Assembly (NCBI RefSeq): GCF_003340495.1
Contig: NZ_QASA01000001.1
Coordinates: 3,162,001 to 3,226,000, forward strand
Length of the DNA stretch: 64,000 nucleotides
Source: Adhaeribacter pallidiroseus
GTDB taxonomy: Bacteria > Bacteroidota > Bacteroidia > Cytophagales > Hymenobacteraceae
Reading direction: 5' to 3'
Each line of letters begins with the position of its first letter. The first letter of the stretch is position 1. Of the stretch, positions 39,357 to 47,304 are shown piece after piece. Made by a program: the position numbers and the translations under genes. The notes beneath the pieces are model-generated. The model worked only from the letters and a program-made list of their open reading frames with translations. It was not told the DNA's origin and did not search any database.

Positions 39357-40586
39357 ATGAACCGGATTTTTTCTGTTTACCGGAATGCCTTTAGTGGTTT
39401 ATCGCCGGCCGCCTGGATGCTGGCTTTGGTGATGCTTATTAACCGTACCGGTGCCATGGTATTGCCTTTCTTAAGCATTTATCTTACCGAGGTTTTGCAC
39501 TTCACGGTGCAACAGGTGGGTTTCACTTTAAGCTTATTTGGATTGGGTTCGATGTGCGGCTCTTTTCTGGGAGGTTGGCTCACCGATAAGTTCGGCCATT
39601 TTAGCGTACAGGTAATGAGTTTAATAGGCAGTGGTCTTTTTTTCTTTTTGCTGCTGCCTTTAAAAACGTTTCTTACTTTTGCGCCTGGCTTATTTATGCT
39701 GAGTTTAATTGCGGAATGCCTGCGTCCTGCCAATGCGGCCTCAGTTAGTTTTTACACCCGGGGTGCGAATATTACCCGGGCCTTTTCCCTGAACCGGATG
39801 GCTATAAACCTGGGGTTTTCGATTGGACCGGTGCTGGGTGGCATTTTAGCTACTTTTTCGTACCATTGGCTGTTTCTGGCCGACGGATTTACCAGCCTGG
39901 CGGCCGGCTTATTTTTTTATTTGTACTTCCGCCGGCGGCAAGGCCACGCGCCGGCTCCCCAACCAAACCAGGCAGCCACCAGCCAAAACAACTCGCCTTA
40001 CCGCGACCGCAAGTATGTATGGTATGCCGTGTTAAGTGGTTGTTTCGGAATTATATTTTTTCAGTTTTTCTCTAATCTACCGTTGTATTACCGGCAAGTT
40101 TATGCGCTCCCCCGTACCGACATTGGTTTGCTGTTTGCCCTAAATGGCTTTGTGGTATTTTCGATGGAGATGATCCTGGTTTATTTACTAGGCACCCGCT
40201 TTAAGCTCGCGTATTTAGTAAGTGCCGGCACTTTACTGGTAGGATTTTCTTTTGTAACCCTAAACTGGTTTCAAGGCGTCTGGATCCTTTACCTATCCAT
40301 GTTTTTATTAAGTCTGGCCGAGATTTTAGCCATGCCTTTTATGGCTACAGTGCCCGTACAACGCTCCGGACCTGGTAATCGGGGCGCCTACATGGGTTTA
40401 TTTAATTTGTCTTATTCGGTGGCGTTTGTAGTGGGACCTTATTTAGGTTCCAGTATTATTACGCACTTCGGGTTTCCAATTTTGTGGGGATTTACCGCTA
40501 CACTGGCCACCCTTACTGCTTTGGGCTTTTGGTTTTTAATACCAAAAATGGAAAAACAAGCTGAATCTAAAAGTGTGGCCGGGTAG
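39357..40586 (+). CDS. Major facilitator superfamily transporter
   Basis: A 409-aa inner-membrane protein with about 12 hydrophobic helices in two halves split by a hydrophilic loop (RRRQGHAPAPQPNQAATSQN, near residue 200). The loop 2-3 signature is GGWLTDKFGHF. The pattern is that of drug/proton or sugar efflux MFS members (MdtH/YdeE-like), but the substrate cannot be deduced. Confidence 0.88.
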   Translation: MNRIFSVYRNAFSGLSPAAWMLALVMLINRTGAMVLPFLSIYLTEVLHFTVQQVGFTLSLFGLGSMCGSFLGGWLTDKFGHFSVQVMSLIGSGLFFFLLLPLKTFLTFAPGLFMLSLIAECLRPANAASVSFYTRGANITRAFSLNRMAINLGFSIGPVLGGILATFSYHWLFLADGFTSLAAGLFFYLYFRRRQGHAPAPQPNQAATSQNNSPYRDRKYVWYAVLSGCFGIIFFQFFSNLPLYYRQVYALPRTDIGLLFALNGFVVFSMEMILVYLLGTRFKLAYLVSAGTLLVGFSFVTLNWFQGVWILYLSMFLLSLAEILAMPFMATVPVQRSGPGNRGAYMGLFNLSYSVAFVVGPYLGSSIITHFGFPILWGFTATLATLTALGFWFLIPKMEKQAESKSVAG

Positions 40587-40822
40587 CTTTAGCTTTAAAA
40601 ACCATTCATCTGCGCTAAAGATTATTTTTTAAATTTTTAAAATTTTTTACTGCATCCACTAACCTGACGACTATATTCAATCGCATTGATCAACCGCCAA
40701 TAGTAGCTGGTAATTAAAAAATCGGATTTTTAAAAGGTTGATTGGCGCACCACTAAAGAACCGCTTTAATTGCCAATTTACTCCTATTTAAAATTCAGCT
40801 TTTCGGCAAGGCATCGTTCAGG

Positions 40823-41292
40823 TTAAAAATTTTTGTTGGTTACATACGTAAAATAGACAACTTTCTCGGGATTGCCGCCGGTAGCGTGGTAAAAATCTAA
40901 AGCGTGCGTATCTTCTTCGTTAGCCGGAACAAACACATTAATAAACCCATTTTGCTGGCTGTAGTGTAACAAGGTATCCAGGAGCTGCCGCCCGATTCCT
41001 TTTCTTTGAAACGCTGGTTTTACCGCAATATCGTACAAAATATTTCGGCGCTGGTTACCCGGTACATCGGTAAAATATAAGCCGTTAAGCCACCCAAAAT
41101 CTCCTTATCTTGCAGAGCTGCGTAAACAATAAACGAAGTATTCTGCAATAAATGTTGTAAATAAGGCAACGGCGGAGAAGTAGGATTTTCTACTTCAAAA
41201 ACGTTTTGCAGCAGCATAAACAAGGCTTCAGCCAACGGCGCATCATTTTCGCCCAAGCGTTTTATTTCAACTAATTTGTTTTTATCCGACAT
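40823..41292 (-). pseudogene. GNAT acetyltransferase, AAC(3)-I-like, frameshifted
   Basis: Two overlapping frames make up one GNAT protein of about 155 aa. The first (from ATG 41292) runs MSDKNKLVEIKRLGEND to GGLTAYILPMYRVTSAEIF; the second resumes YDIAVKPAFQRKGIGRQLL, the acetyl-CoA loop, and VFVPANEEDTHALDFYHATGG. One T lost from a run at 41037-41040 (plus-strand A4) explains the break: A5 would read EIFLYDIAV. The arrangement TSFIVYAAL, LTAYILP, EIFLYDIAV and ALDFYHATGG resembles type I aminoglycoside 3-N-acetyltransferases. Resistance activity is not implied by this alone. Confidence 0.85.
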
Positions 41293-41380
41293 GGTAATTT
41301 TTTTTAAATTTTACTATTACCAGAACCTCCAGTATAGTTCTCTCTGGAAAGACAGGTGCTTTAATTTTAAATTTCGTAAT

Positions 41381-41485
41381 TAAGTAACAGGACAAAATTA
41401 AGTTGCTGAAATCCTGAGTTTAAGCAATTGATGGTTAAAGGTATAACGATTGAATAACGAACAACTAAAAACGACCAACTACTTA
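41381..41485 (+). repeat. 105-bp direct repeat flanking the SGNH gene, upstream copy
   Basis: Begins TAAGTAACAGGACAAAAT and ends with ACGACCAACTACTTA, whose complement TAAGTAGTTGG mirrors the start. The counterpart at 42393-42497 has the same length; the right 34 bases match at 31 positions, the left 18 at most positions, and the middle is diverged. The ends resemble those of the 128-bp element at 32050. Confidence 0.55.
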
Positions 41486-41499
41486 GTTAAAAATCATAA

Positions 41500-42276
41500 A
41501 TGCAAAATAATCAGAATAAGCGGCGTTATTTTTTAAAAAAGTGTAGCACCCTAAGCGCTCTGGCCTCCATTGCTCCTGGTTTAGCCCCTGCCATGTCTTT
41601 GCTGGAAACTACTACTATGGCCGGCGATGATTTTACTTTTTTGTTTCAGGGCGATTCCATCACTGAAGGCAACCGCACGCGCAATACCGATTGGAACCAC
41701 GTAATGGGTCATGGCTATGCCTATATTATCGCCGGCAAATTAGGGTACGCGTATCCGGCCAAAAACTTTCATTTTATCAACCGGGGCATCAGCGGTAACA
41801 AGATTACTGATTTAGCGGCTCGTTGGCAAACCGATACCCTTGATTTAAAACCGAACCTTTTAAGTATGCTCATTGGCATTAACGATGTTTCAACTTTTTG
41901 GGGAGGCAATTAAGATTTTACCGCTGAGCAGTACAAAAAGAGTTACCGCAATTTATTACAGCAAACGAAACAACAATTACCCCATGTACAACTGGTACTT
42001 TGCGAGCCGTTTTTCCTTCCGGTGGGGAAAGTGAAAGAACGGTGGGCCGAATACAACCGCGAAGTACAAAAGCGCCGCGAAATCGTTAAAAAGCTAAGCA
42101 CGGAACACCAGGCCATTTTGGTGGAGTTTCAGGAGGCATTTAACCGGGCATTGGCCAAAACGCCGGCAGAAAATTGGATTTGGGATGGCATTTACCCGAT
42201 GCCGGCAGGTCATGAGTTAATGGCGCGGGAATGGCTCCAGCAAGTCAGCAGAAAATTAAAATTTATGAAAGGTTAA
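41500..42276 (+). pseudogene. SGNH/GDSL-family esterase, interrupted by an in-frame stop
   Basis: One continuous frame of 258 codons encodes a Tat-exported SGNH hydrolase, probably an acetyl esterase on polysaccharides: signal KRRYFLKKCSTLSALAS, block I LFQGDSITEGNR with the nucleophile Ser, block II GISGNK, block III LIGINDVS. A TAA at 41911-41913 stops it at codon 138, after which the same frame continues DFTAEQYKKSYRNLL. Block V reads WDGIYPMPAGHEL, where the catalytic His of DGIHP is Tyr. Both lesions could be single C-to-T changes. The gene is therefore likely dead, and is flanked by 105-bp repeats. Confidence 0.85.
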
Positions 42277-42392
42277 GTAAAAAAGCCCTTTACGTAAGCC
42301 TGAAAATTAGCTGGAGTAGATCAAGGTAAGTGCTTTGCTTAGCAACACATAGTAACAATAAACTAAATTAATCCTAAAGGCATATTCTCCAT

Positions 42393-42497
42393 TAAGTACT
42401 TGGACAAAATCAAATAGATGGATAGGTTCTGATAAGTAGTTGATTTTAAAAATACTACCAGTCGAACAACGAACAACTATTAACGACCAACTACTTA
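42393..42497 (+). repeat. 105-bp direct repeat flanking the SGNH gene, downstream copy
   Basis: Starts TAAGTACTTGGACAAAAT and ends TAACGACCAACTACTTA. Same length and orientation as 41381-41485. An internal AAGTAGTTG at about 42434 is complementary to the right end. Confidence 0.55.
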
Positions 42498-42504
42498 ATA
42501 TACT

Positions 42505-42546
42505 ACAACCAAAAAGCAGGTTTCAAGTAAACTGCTTTTTGGTTGT
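42505..42546. terminator. Bidirectional intrinsic terminator
   Basis: Perfect 15-bp stem ACAACCAAAAAGCAG / CTGCTTTTTGGTTGT with a 12-base loop, followed by a T7 stretch on the plus strand. It separates the convergent SGNH and M14 genes. Confidence 0.8.
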
Positions 42547-42564
42547 ACGTGTTTTTTTAAATTT

Positions 42565-45108
42565 TTACTGCCCCACCAAAAACAGCGCATTGCCAAATAA
42601 TAATTTGCCGCTGTGCCAAAAAGCCCGGAATAAGGGATTGTTGGTTAAATATACCACCTGACCCCGGCCCAGATCCTGAGCACCAAAAACCAGAGAATCC
42701 TGAAGGCGTTTTTTAACTTTACTGCCGGCAAAGCCGCTGGCGTAAATATCTTTTTTAAGTACGCCCACGTTCCATCCCCGCTGCATAAATTGGTAATCGT
42801 TCACTTCCTGTATTAAGGCAAAATGTGTGGTGCCGTAGCCAAAAGCCAGCGGGTGCGTGTTATCCATCGTTACCCGGTAAATACCGCCCTGAATTAACTC
42901 CGATAAAGCACTGCGTTCGGCATCGCCGTACAACCGGAGAGCTTTGTAAGGCTCTTTTTTTAAATCCACACTGTCCTGCACTTTCTTTTTAACTAAATTA
43001 AAATCGCGTTTGCCCGCTAGGTGCGCGGCCGCTCCCTCCATGGCAATTACTTTTCCGCCGGCTCGTATCCAATCTTTTAATTGATTTAAGTTTTTTTCGT
43101 CCAGTAACTCGTTGTACCGGCCATCGGGTAAAATCATAACGTCCAATTGCTGCCAGGCTACGCGGTTAAAGTCGCGGGTATCGATTACGGTAATGGGGTA
43201 TTGAATTTGCTGCTCGAAAAAGTGCCACACTTCCCCAAAAGCACTAAACGAAATAGCATCGCCGGCCAACACCCCAATTTTCGGCTTTCGCACCGACCGG
43301 ACACTGGAAGAGCCAAAATCAACCCCACTCGTAACAAATCCGGTTTGCGTAGGCATTAAACTTACCCCAAAAGAATCGGCCTGGGCTTTTAGGAGCGCGT
43401 CAAATTTGGTATGCAACCGTTCGTTACCGGCGCGGGTAATAATTAAGGTTCCCGGGGCGTACTTTTGACCATCGGCCTCAAAGGCTTTCTCCGAAAAACG
43501 AACTTTTATATTTTTATTTACCAAAGAAGCTAGAAATTGTAAATCGGGCAAACTATTGTAGCGGGCCAGGTAGGCGTAGGGCTGCTCTACCATTTTCGCA
43601 GGGTTTGTACCCACTGGTGGCTGTGGTTTATCGCTAACCTCACCCACCCGGGCTTTTAAGCCATAAGCCGGCAAACCGTAGGCGTACGGAATGGCCCAGG
43701 ACGTAATATCGTAGGTTAAAGAATCTTCCAGCTTAGCATTGGGATCAAATAAAACTTTAATTAACGTTGATTTGGGCTGGTAAAGGCTAATCACCAGATC
43801 GTTGGGCTCAATGCGTACTGGTTCCGACTTACCGGTAGTATAATTAAAACCAAAGCCCGTGCTTTTTTTGGTAGCGTAACCGTAGCTAATCTGTTGCCGG
43901 TCGAGGTAAGTGGTTAATTGGTTTATTTTGCCCGGCTGATTATTAGCTTTTAAAACGTAGGCTTGGTAAGCCCCGGTAGGTTTGGTACGGGCTTGCTCGT
44001 AGTATTTTTGATATTCTTGCAAAACCTGGTCTTTGCGGTCGGAAGTAGCTTCGATGGTAGCTAAACTGGCGGCGTAATGGTGCGCAATTCGCTGCGCCAA
44101 AGTTAAAGTATCGCCGTCGGTTTTCGTGATAGCGCGCCCGGCCCGGGGTCCACCGCCTTGCTCGTAGGTCATGGCAATGGCACCGTTAAAGGTTGGCCAG
44201 GTATCGCCGTAGCTGGGGTAAAATAAATCAAAGACCTCGCGGGTAAAGTACAACCAGTTATTTTTATCGAAGTATTTGCGGTTATTCTGCCCGATAATTT
44301 GCTGAAACTGGCGTTGCCAGGGAGTAATGGCTTCGTGGTAAGGTTTGGCAGCCGGCGAAAAATAATACGGCGACTCCACCCCCATTTCGTGAAAATCGGC
44401 GTGTACTTGCGGCATCCATTGATTATAAACCTTAATGCGCTGTTGCGATTCTAATTGAGTTTGCCAAGCCCAGTCGCGGTTCAAATCAAATAAATAATGG
44501 TTTACGCGTCCGCCCGGCCAAGGCTCCTGGTGTTCGCGGGCGGCGGGCGAAGGATTTGGTTCGCGGTTGGCCACCTGGTTATACCACGAGGCATAGCGGT
44601 CTCTTCCATCGGGGTTAACGCAGGGATCGACCAGCACTACGGTATTTTGCAGCCATTTGGCTATATCGGGGTTTTGCGCGGTTACTAAATTATATAGTAC
44701 CAGCATAACTGACTCCGACGATACCGCCTCGTTGCCGTGTACGTTGTAGCTGAGCCACACAATGGCGGGCTGGGTACCGGTGGCCTGACCCGGCGCTAAA
44801 CCAATGCGCTTTAAATTATCGGTCCGGATTTTTTCCAGGTTGTTCATGTTCGTTTCGGCCGATAGCGTAGCCAGTAAAAGCGGGCGCCCTTCGTAGGTAC
44901 GGCCGTAAGTTTGCAATTGCATCCGCTTCGGCGCCTGGCTCGCCAGGTATTCCACGTATCTAACAATCTGGGAATGGGGGGTAAAACGTTCGCCTAGGTT
45001 ATAACCTAAAAATTGAGCGGGCGTTTGTATGGTTTGTGCCGATAAGTAGGTAATACCGCTAAAAAAAACAAAAACGAAAAATAAAAATCGGAGTAAAAGA
45101 AGCCGCAT
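42565..45108 (-). CDS. M14-family zinc carboxypeptidase, secreted
   Basis: An 847-aa exported metallopeptidase. The signal peptide (LLLLRFLFFVFVFFSGITYLSAQ) precedes the M14 domain with zinc ligands H124-x-x-E127 in YNVHGNEAVSSES and the substrate region VDPCVNPDGRDRY, LNRDW and HADFHEMG. After about residue 400 a long C-terminal extension continues, with a glutamine-amidotransferase-like segment (VMILPDGRYNELL, GGKVIAMEG) near residues 650-700. This two-part layout is common in large Bacteroidota M14 proteins. Specificity is unknown. Confidence 0.92.
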   Translation of the reverse strand: MRLLLLRFLFFVFVFFSGITYLSAQTIQTPAQFLGYNLGERFTPHSQIVRYVEYLASQAPKRMQLQTYGRTYEGRPLLLATLSAETNMNNLEKIRTDNLKRIGLAPGQATGTQPAIVWLSYNVHGNEAVSSESVMLVLYNLVTAQNPDIAKWLQNTVVLVDPCVNPDGRDRYASWYNQVANREPNPSPAAREHQEPWPGGRVNHYLFDLNRDWAWQTQLESQQRIKVYNQWMPQVHADFHEMGVESPYYFSPAAKPYHEAITPWQRQFQQIIGQNNRKYFDKNNWLYFTREVFDLFYPSYGDTWPTFNGAIAMTYEQGGGPRAGRAITKTDGDTLTLAQRIAHHYAASLATIEATSDRKDQVLQEYQKYYEQARTKPTGAYQAYVLKANNQPGKINQLTTYLDRQQISYGYATKKSTGFGFNYTTGKSEPVRIEPNDLVISLYQPKSTLIKVLFDPNAKLEDSLTYDITSWAIPYAYGLPAYGLKARVGEVSDKPQPPVGTNPAKMVEQPYAYLARYNSLPDLQFLASLVNKNIKVRFSEKAFEADGQKYAPGTLIITRAGNERLHTKFDALLKAQADSFGVSLMPTQTGFVTSGVDFGSSSVRSVRKPKIGVLAGDAISFSAFGEVWHFFEQQIQYPITVIDTRDFNRVAWQQLDVMILPDGRYNELLDEKNLNQLKDWIRAGGKVIAMEGAAAHLAGKRDFNLVKKKVQDSVDLKKEPYKALRLYGDAERSALSELIQGGIYRVTMDNTHPLAFGYGTTHFALIQEVNDYQFMQRGWNVGVLKKDIYASGFAGSKVKKRLQDSLVFGAQDLGRGQVVYLTNNPLFRAFWHSGKLLFGNALFLVGQ

Positions 45109-45305
45109 AGAATATTTTAAATTTTAGGCCAAGTTCGGTAATTAAAATGTTCGGCACAAAACCTTTTTGCGCTTTACTACCGCATGTTTTTAGGCTATCA
45201 AAAATCAAGAGGCTGCTTTTTTTTTAAATTTTCCTTTAATTTTACAAGCGTAACTCCGGAAACAAAGCGCTATTCTGGTTTAACTATTTCACTTAAATTA
45301 ACGCT

Positions 45306-45797
45306 ATGCTGGCTTCAGATTTTGAGTTATTGCTGCAGCGCGCGCTGCATACCCCGCAACCCGATTTGTTTGACAAACCATTACCCCAAATTTTTAAAAA
45401 TTTTGATCAGGCGGAAAGTCGTGTCCGGCAAGGTGGCCCGGTAAATAACGAATTGCATTTTGCTTTTGAAAAAATTAGGTTAGGGGTAGCCACCGCATTA
45501 ATGCAAATTTTTACTGATTTAGGCGGTGGTGAAGTGAGTGAGAAAGTACTAGAGGTTTTAAAAAGAGCTGCCAAAGCTACTTCTATTAATCAAATTGATG
45601 CGATTATTCAAAAGGAAAATAAAGTATTTGAAAAGCTTTTTCAAGATTTATACACCAACACCGAAGGTGAATTAATCTTGGATTTATTTGCCCGAACCTT
45701 AGAAGCAGATTCTCGCCGCGAAATGGAACAGATTGTCAAAGAAATCTTACAAGCTTTACAAAATCTCGAGTTTCCGGACGAAGAAGATGACTTGTAA
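45306..45797 (+). CDS. Hypothetical acidic helical protein, 163 aa
   Basis: A soluble, all-helical protein with no signal sequence. It begins MLASDFELLLQRALHTPQPD, has a central FAFEKIRLGVATALMQIFTDLGG and ends with a strongly acidic tail (FPDEEDDL). I do not recognise a family. It stands between a divergent M14 gene and a co-oriented DoxX gene, 69 bp upstream of a MITE-like repeat. Confidence 0.6.
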   Translation: MLASDFELLLQRALHTPQPDLFDKPLPQIFKNFDQAESRVRQGGPVNNELHFAFEKIRLGVATALMQIFTDLGGGEVSEKVLEVLKRAAKATSINQIDAIIQKENKVFEKLFQDLYTNTEGELILDLFARTLEADSRREMEQIVKEILQALQNLEFPDEEDDL

Positions 45798-45866
45798 ACC
45801 AGGTAAAGTGCAGGCAGCAGTTATTCCATTTGCATCTGAATTTTATTTTTACGATTTCGAACAAAC

Positions 45867-45994
45867 TAAGTAAAAGGACCAATTGAAAGTTACATTCCAA
45901 TATTGAAAATACAAGGTTAAATCGCTGATATTTAATTTATTATATTTCATTTTGTCTTGATACTGGTGTCTTACTACTTGTGTCCATTTACTTA
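45867..45994 (-). repeat. 128-bp MITE-like element, copy 2 (inverted)
   Basis: Reverse complement of the element at 32050-32177 with 6 differences in 128 bases. The ends form an imperfect 13-bp inverted repeat. TTTGT occurs next to both ends, a possible short target duplication. Confidence 0.75.
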
Positions 45995-46020
45995 ACAAAT
46001 ACTCCTGATTACGCTACACT

Positions 46021-46461
46021 ATGATTTTTTTTCGTAACTATTATCCCACCCGCCACTTCGGTTTACTATTATTGCGGGTTGGCATTGGTTGGGCTTTTAT
46101 GCTGCACGGGTATCCGAAAGTAAAAGGCGGGCCCGAATACTGGGAACAAGTGGGCGGGGCGATGGCCAATGTGGGTATCACGTTTGCTCCTGTTTTCTGG
46201 GGATTTATGGGCGGCTTTACCGAGTTTGCCGGTGGCTTTTTGTTGCTGCTAGGCTTGTTTTTCCGGCCAGTTACGCTTCTGCTTTTTATGGCGATGTGCG
46301 TAGCCACTACCATGCACCTGCGGCAAGGCGATGATTTTAATACGTATTCGCACGCCTTAGAAGCAGCCATTTTATTTATCAGCTTATATTTTATTGGCCC
46401 CGGAAAAATTAGTTTAGATCAAAAATGGTTTGCCCCACCGCCGGCCTCCCCTACTCGGTAA
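46021..46461 (+). CDS. DoxX-family membrane protein
   Basis: A 146-aa inner-membrane protein with four helices, matching the DoxX/DoxD-like family: GLLLLRVGIGWAFMLHGYPKV, EQVGGAMANVGI, GFTEFAGGFLLLLGLFFRP and the final LEAAILFISLYFIGPGK. DoxX proteins are linked to redox or quinone processes but this member's role is not known. A very strong hairpin lies just downstream. Confidence 0.9.
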   Translation: MIFFRNYYPTRHFGLLLLRVGIGWAFMLHGYPKVKGGPEYWEQVGGAMANVGITFAPVFWGFMGGFTEFAGGFLLLLGLFFRPVTLLLFMAMCVATTMHLRQGDDFNTYSHALEAAILFISLYFIGPGKISLDQKWFAPPPASPTR

Positions 46462-46492
46462 ACATTTTTTAAATTTTTGCCAACAAGTAAAC

Positions 46493-46553
46493 TTTAAATT
46501 AACACGCTGCACAAAGCTTTCCGGAAAAGCTTTGTGCAGCGTGTTAATTTAAA
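46493..46553. terminator. 28-bp perfect inverted repeat, probable terminator
   Basis: Arms 46493-46520 and 46526-46553 are fully complementary with a 5-base loop (CCGGA). The arms contain AACACGCTGCACAAAGCTT. It sits 32 bp after the DoxX stop, so transcription termination is likely, but the stem is unusually long. Confidence 0.65.
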
Positions 46554-46700
46554 TAGAAGTAAAAGTTAATCAAACAGAAACCTGCCAGATAAATGCGATA
46601 ACCAGACTCCTCTTTTTATATAGAATATTTAAGTAAAATACTTATCCTCAGGTAACTACTGGCAAAATACTGAAAAATCAGTATTGCGATTCCTTTTTGG

Positions 46701-46749
46701 GGGTTAGATATTTACCACGGTATTGGGGTCGTTTTATTTAATCTAACCC
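46701..46749. repeat. Inverted repeat upstream of the DUF5675 gene
   Basis: GGGTTAGAT (46701-46709) and ATCTAACCC (46741-46749) are separated by 31 bases and lie 34 bp before the ATG. It might be an operator or a leader hairpin. Confidence 0.35.
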
Positions 46750-46782
46750 AAAAGCAGGTCGCTCATTTAAAAGGTTTTTTGT

Positions 46783-47217
46783 ATGCAGATTAAAGTGGTT
46801 CGTTCGGTTTATACGCCTACTTCTACGTTAGGTAAAATGTTTATTAACAATAGTTTCTTTGCGTATACTTTAGAGGATACTGATCGGAATTTAAAAGGTG
46901 ATTGCCAGAAAAAGCAAAAAAGTAAAACGGCCATTGATAGCGGTAACTACCAAGTGGTGCTTAATTTTAGTAATAATTTTAAAAAATATTTACCGCTTTT
47001 GCTCAACGTGCCGTGCTTTGAAGGCATCCGAATCCACGGTGGCAATACCTGCGAAGATTCGCTAGGTTGCATTTTAATTGGCGAACATAGCAACATGCAG
47101 GATAAAATCTGGAATTGTGCCAGTAAGGTAAATAGTTTAGTGGCTTTGTTAAAGTCTGTAGAAAAGAAAGAAAAAATCTGGATTGAGATTGCGAAGGACA
47201 CGGCTGCCGTAGCCTGA
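46783..47217 (+). CDS. DUF5675-family protein
   Basis: A 144-aa protein of the DUF5675 family. The matching features are TPTSTLGKMFINNSFFAYTLEDTDR, the IDSGNYQVVLNFSN segment, and the core LLNVPCFEGIRIHGGNTCEDSLGCILIG. Members are found in phages and bacterial genomes, and their function is not established; the conserved His-Gly-Asn-Thr and Cys pattern resembles L,D-transpeptidase-like folds, but that is speculation. No other phage genes are nearby. Confidence 0.85.
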   Translation: MQIKVVRSVYTPTSTLGKMFINNSFFAYTLEDTDRNLKGDCQKKQKSKTAIDSGNYQVVLNFSNNFKKYLPLLLNVPCFEGIRIHGGNTCEDSLGCILIGEHSNMQDKIWNCASKVNSLVALLKSVEKKEKIWIEIAKDTAAVA

Positions 47218-47304
47218 AACCCGACGCCAGCCTTAACGCTGACTGCCAGAATCCTTCCATCATTTTAATTTTTTAAATTTTTCTTTAGCAAGCGCCTTTC
47301 AAAG

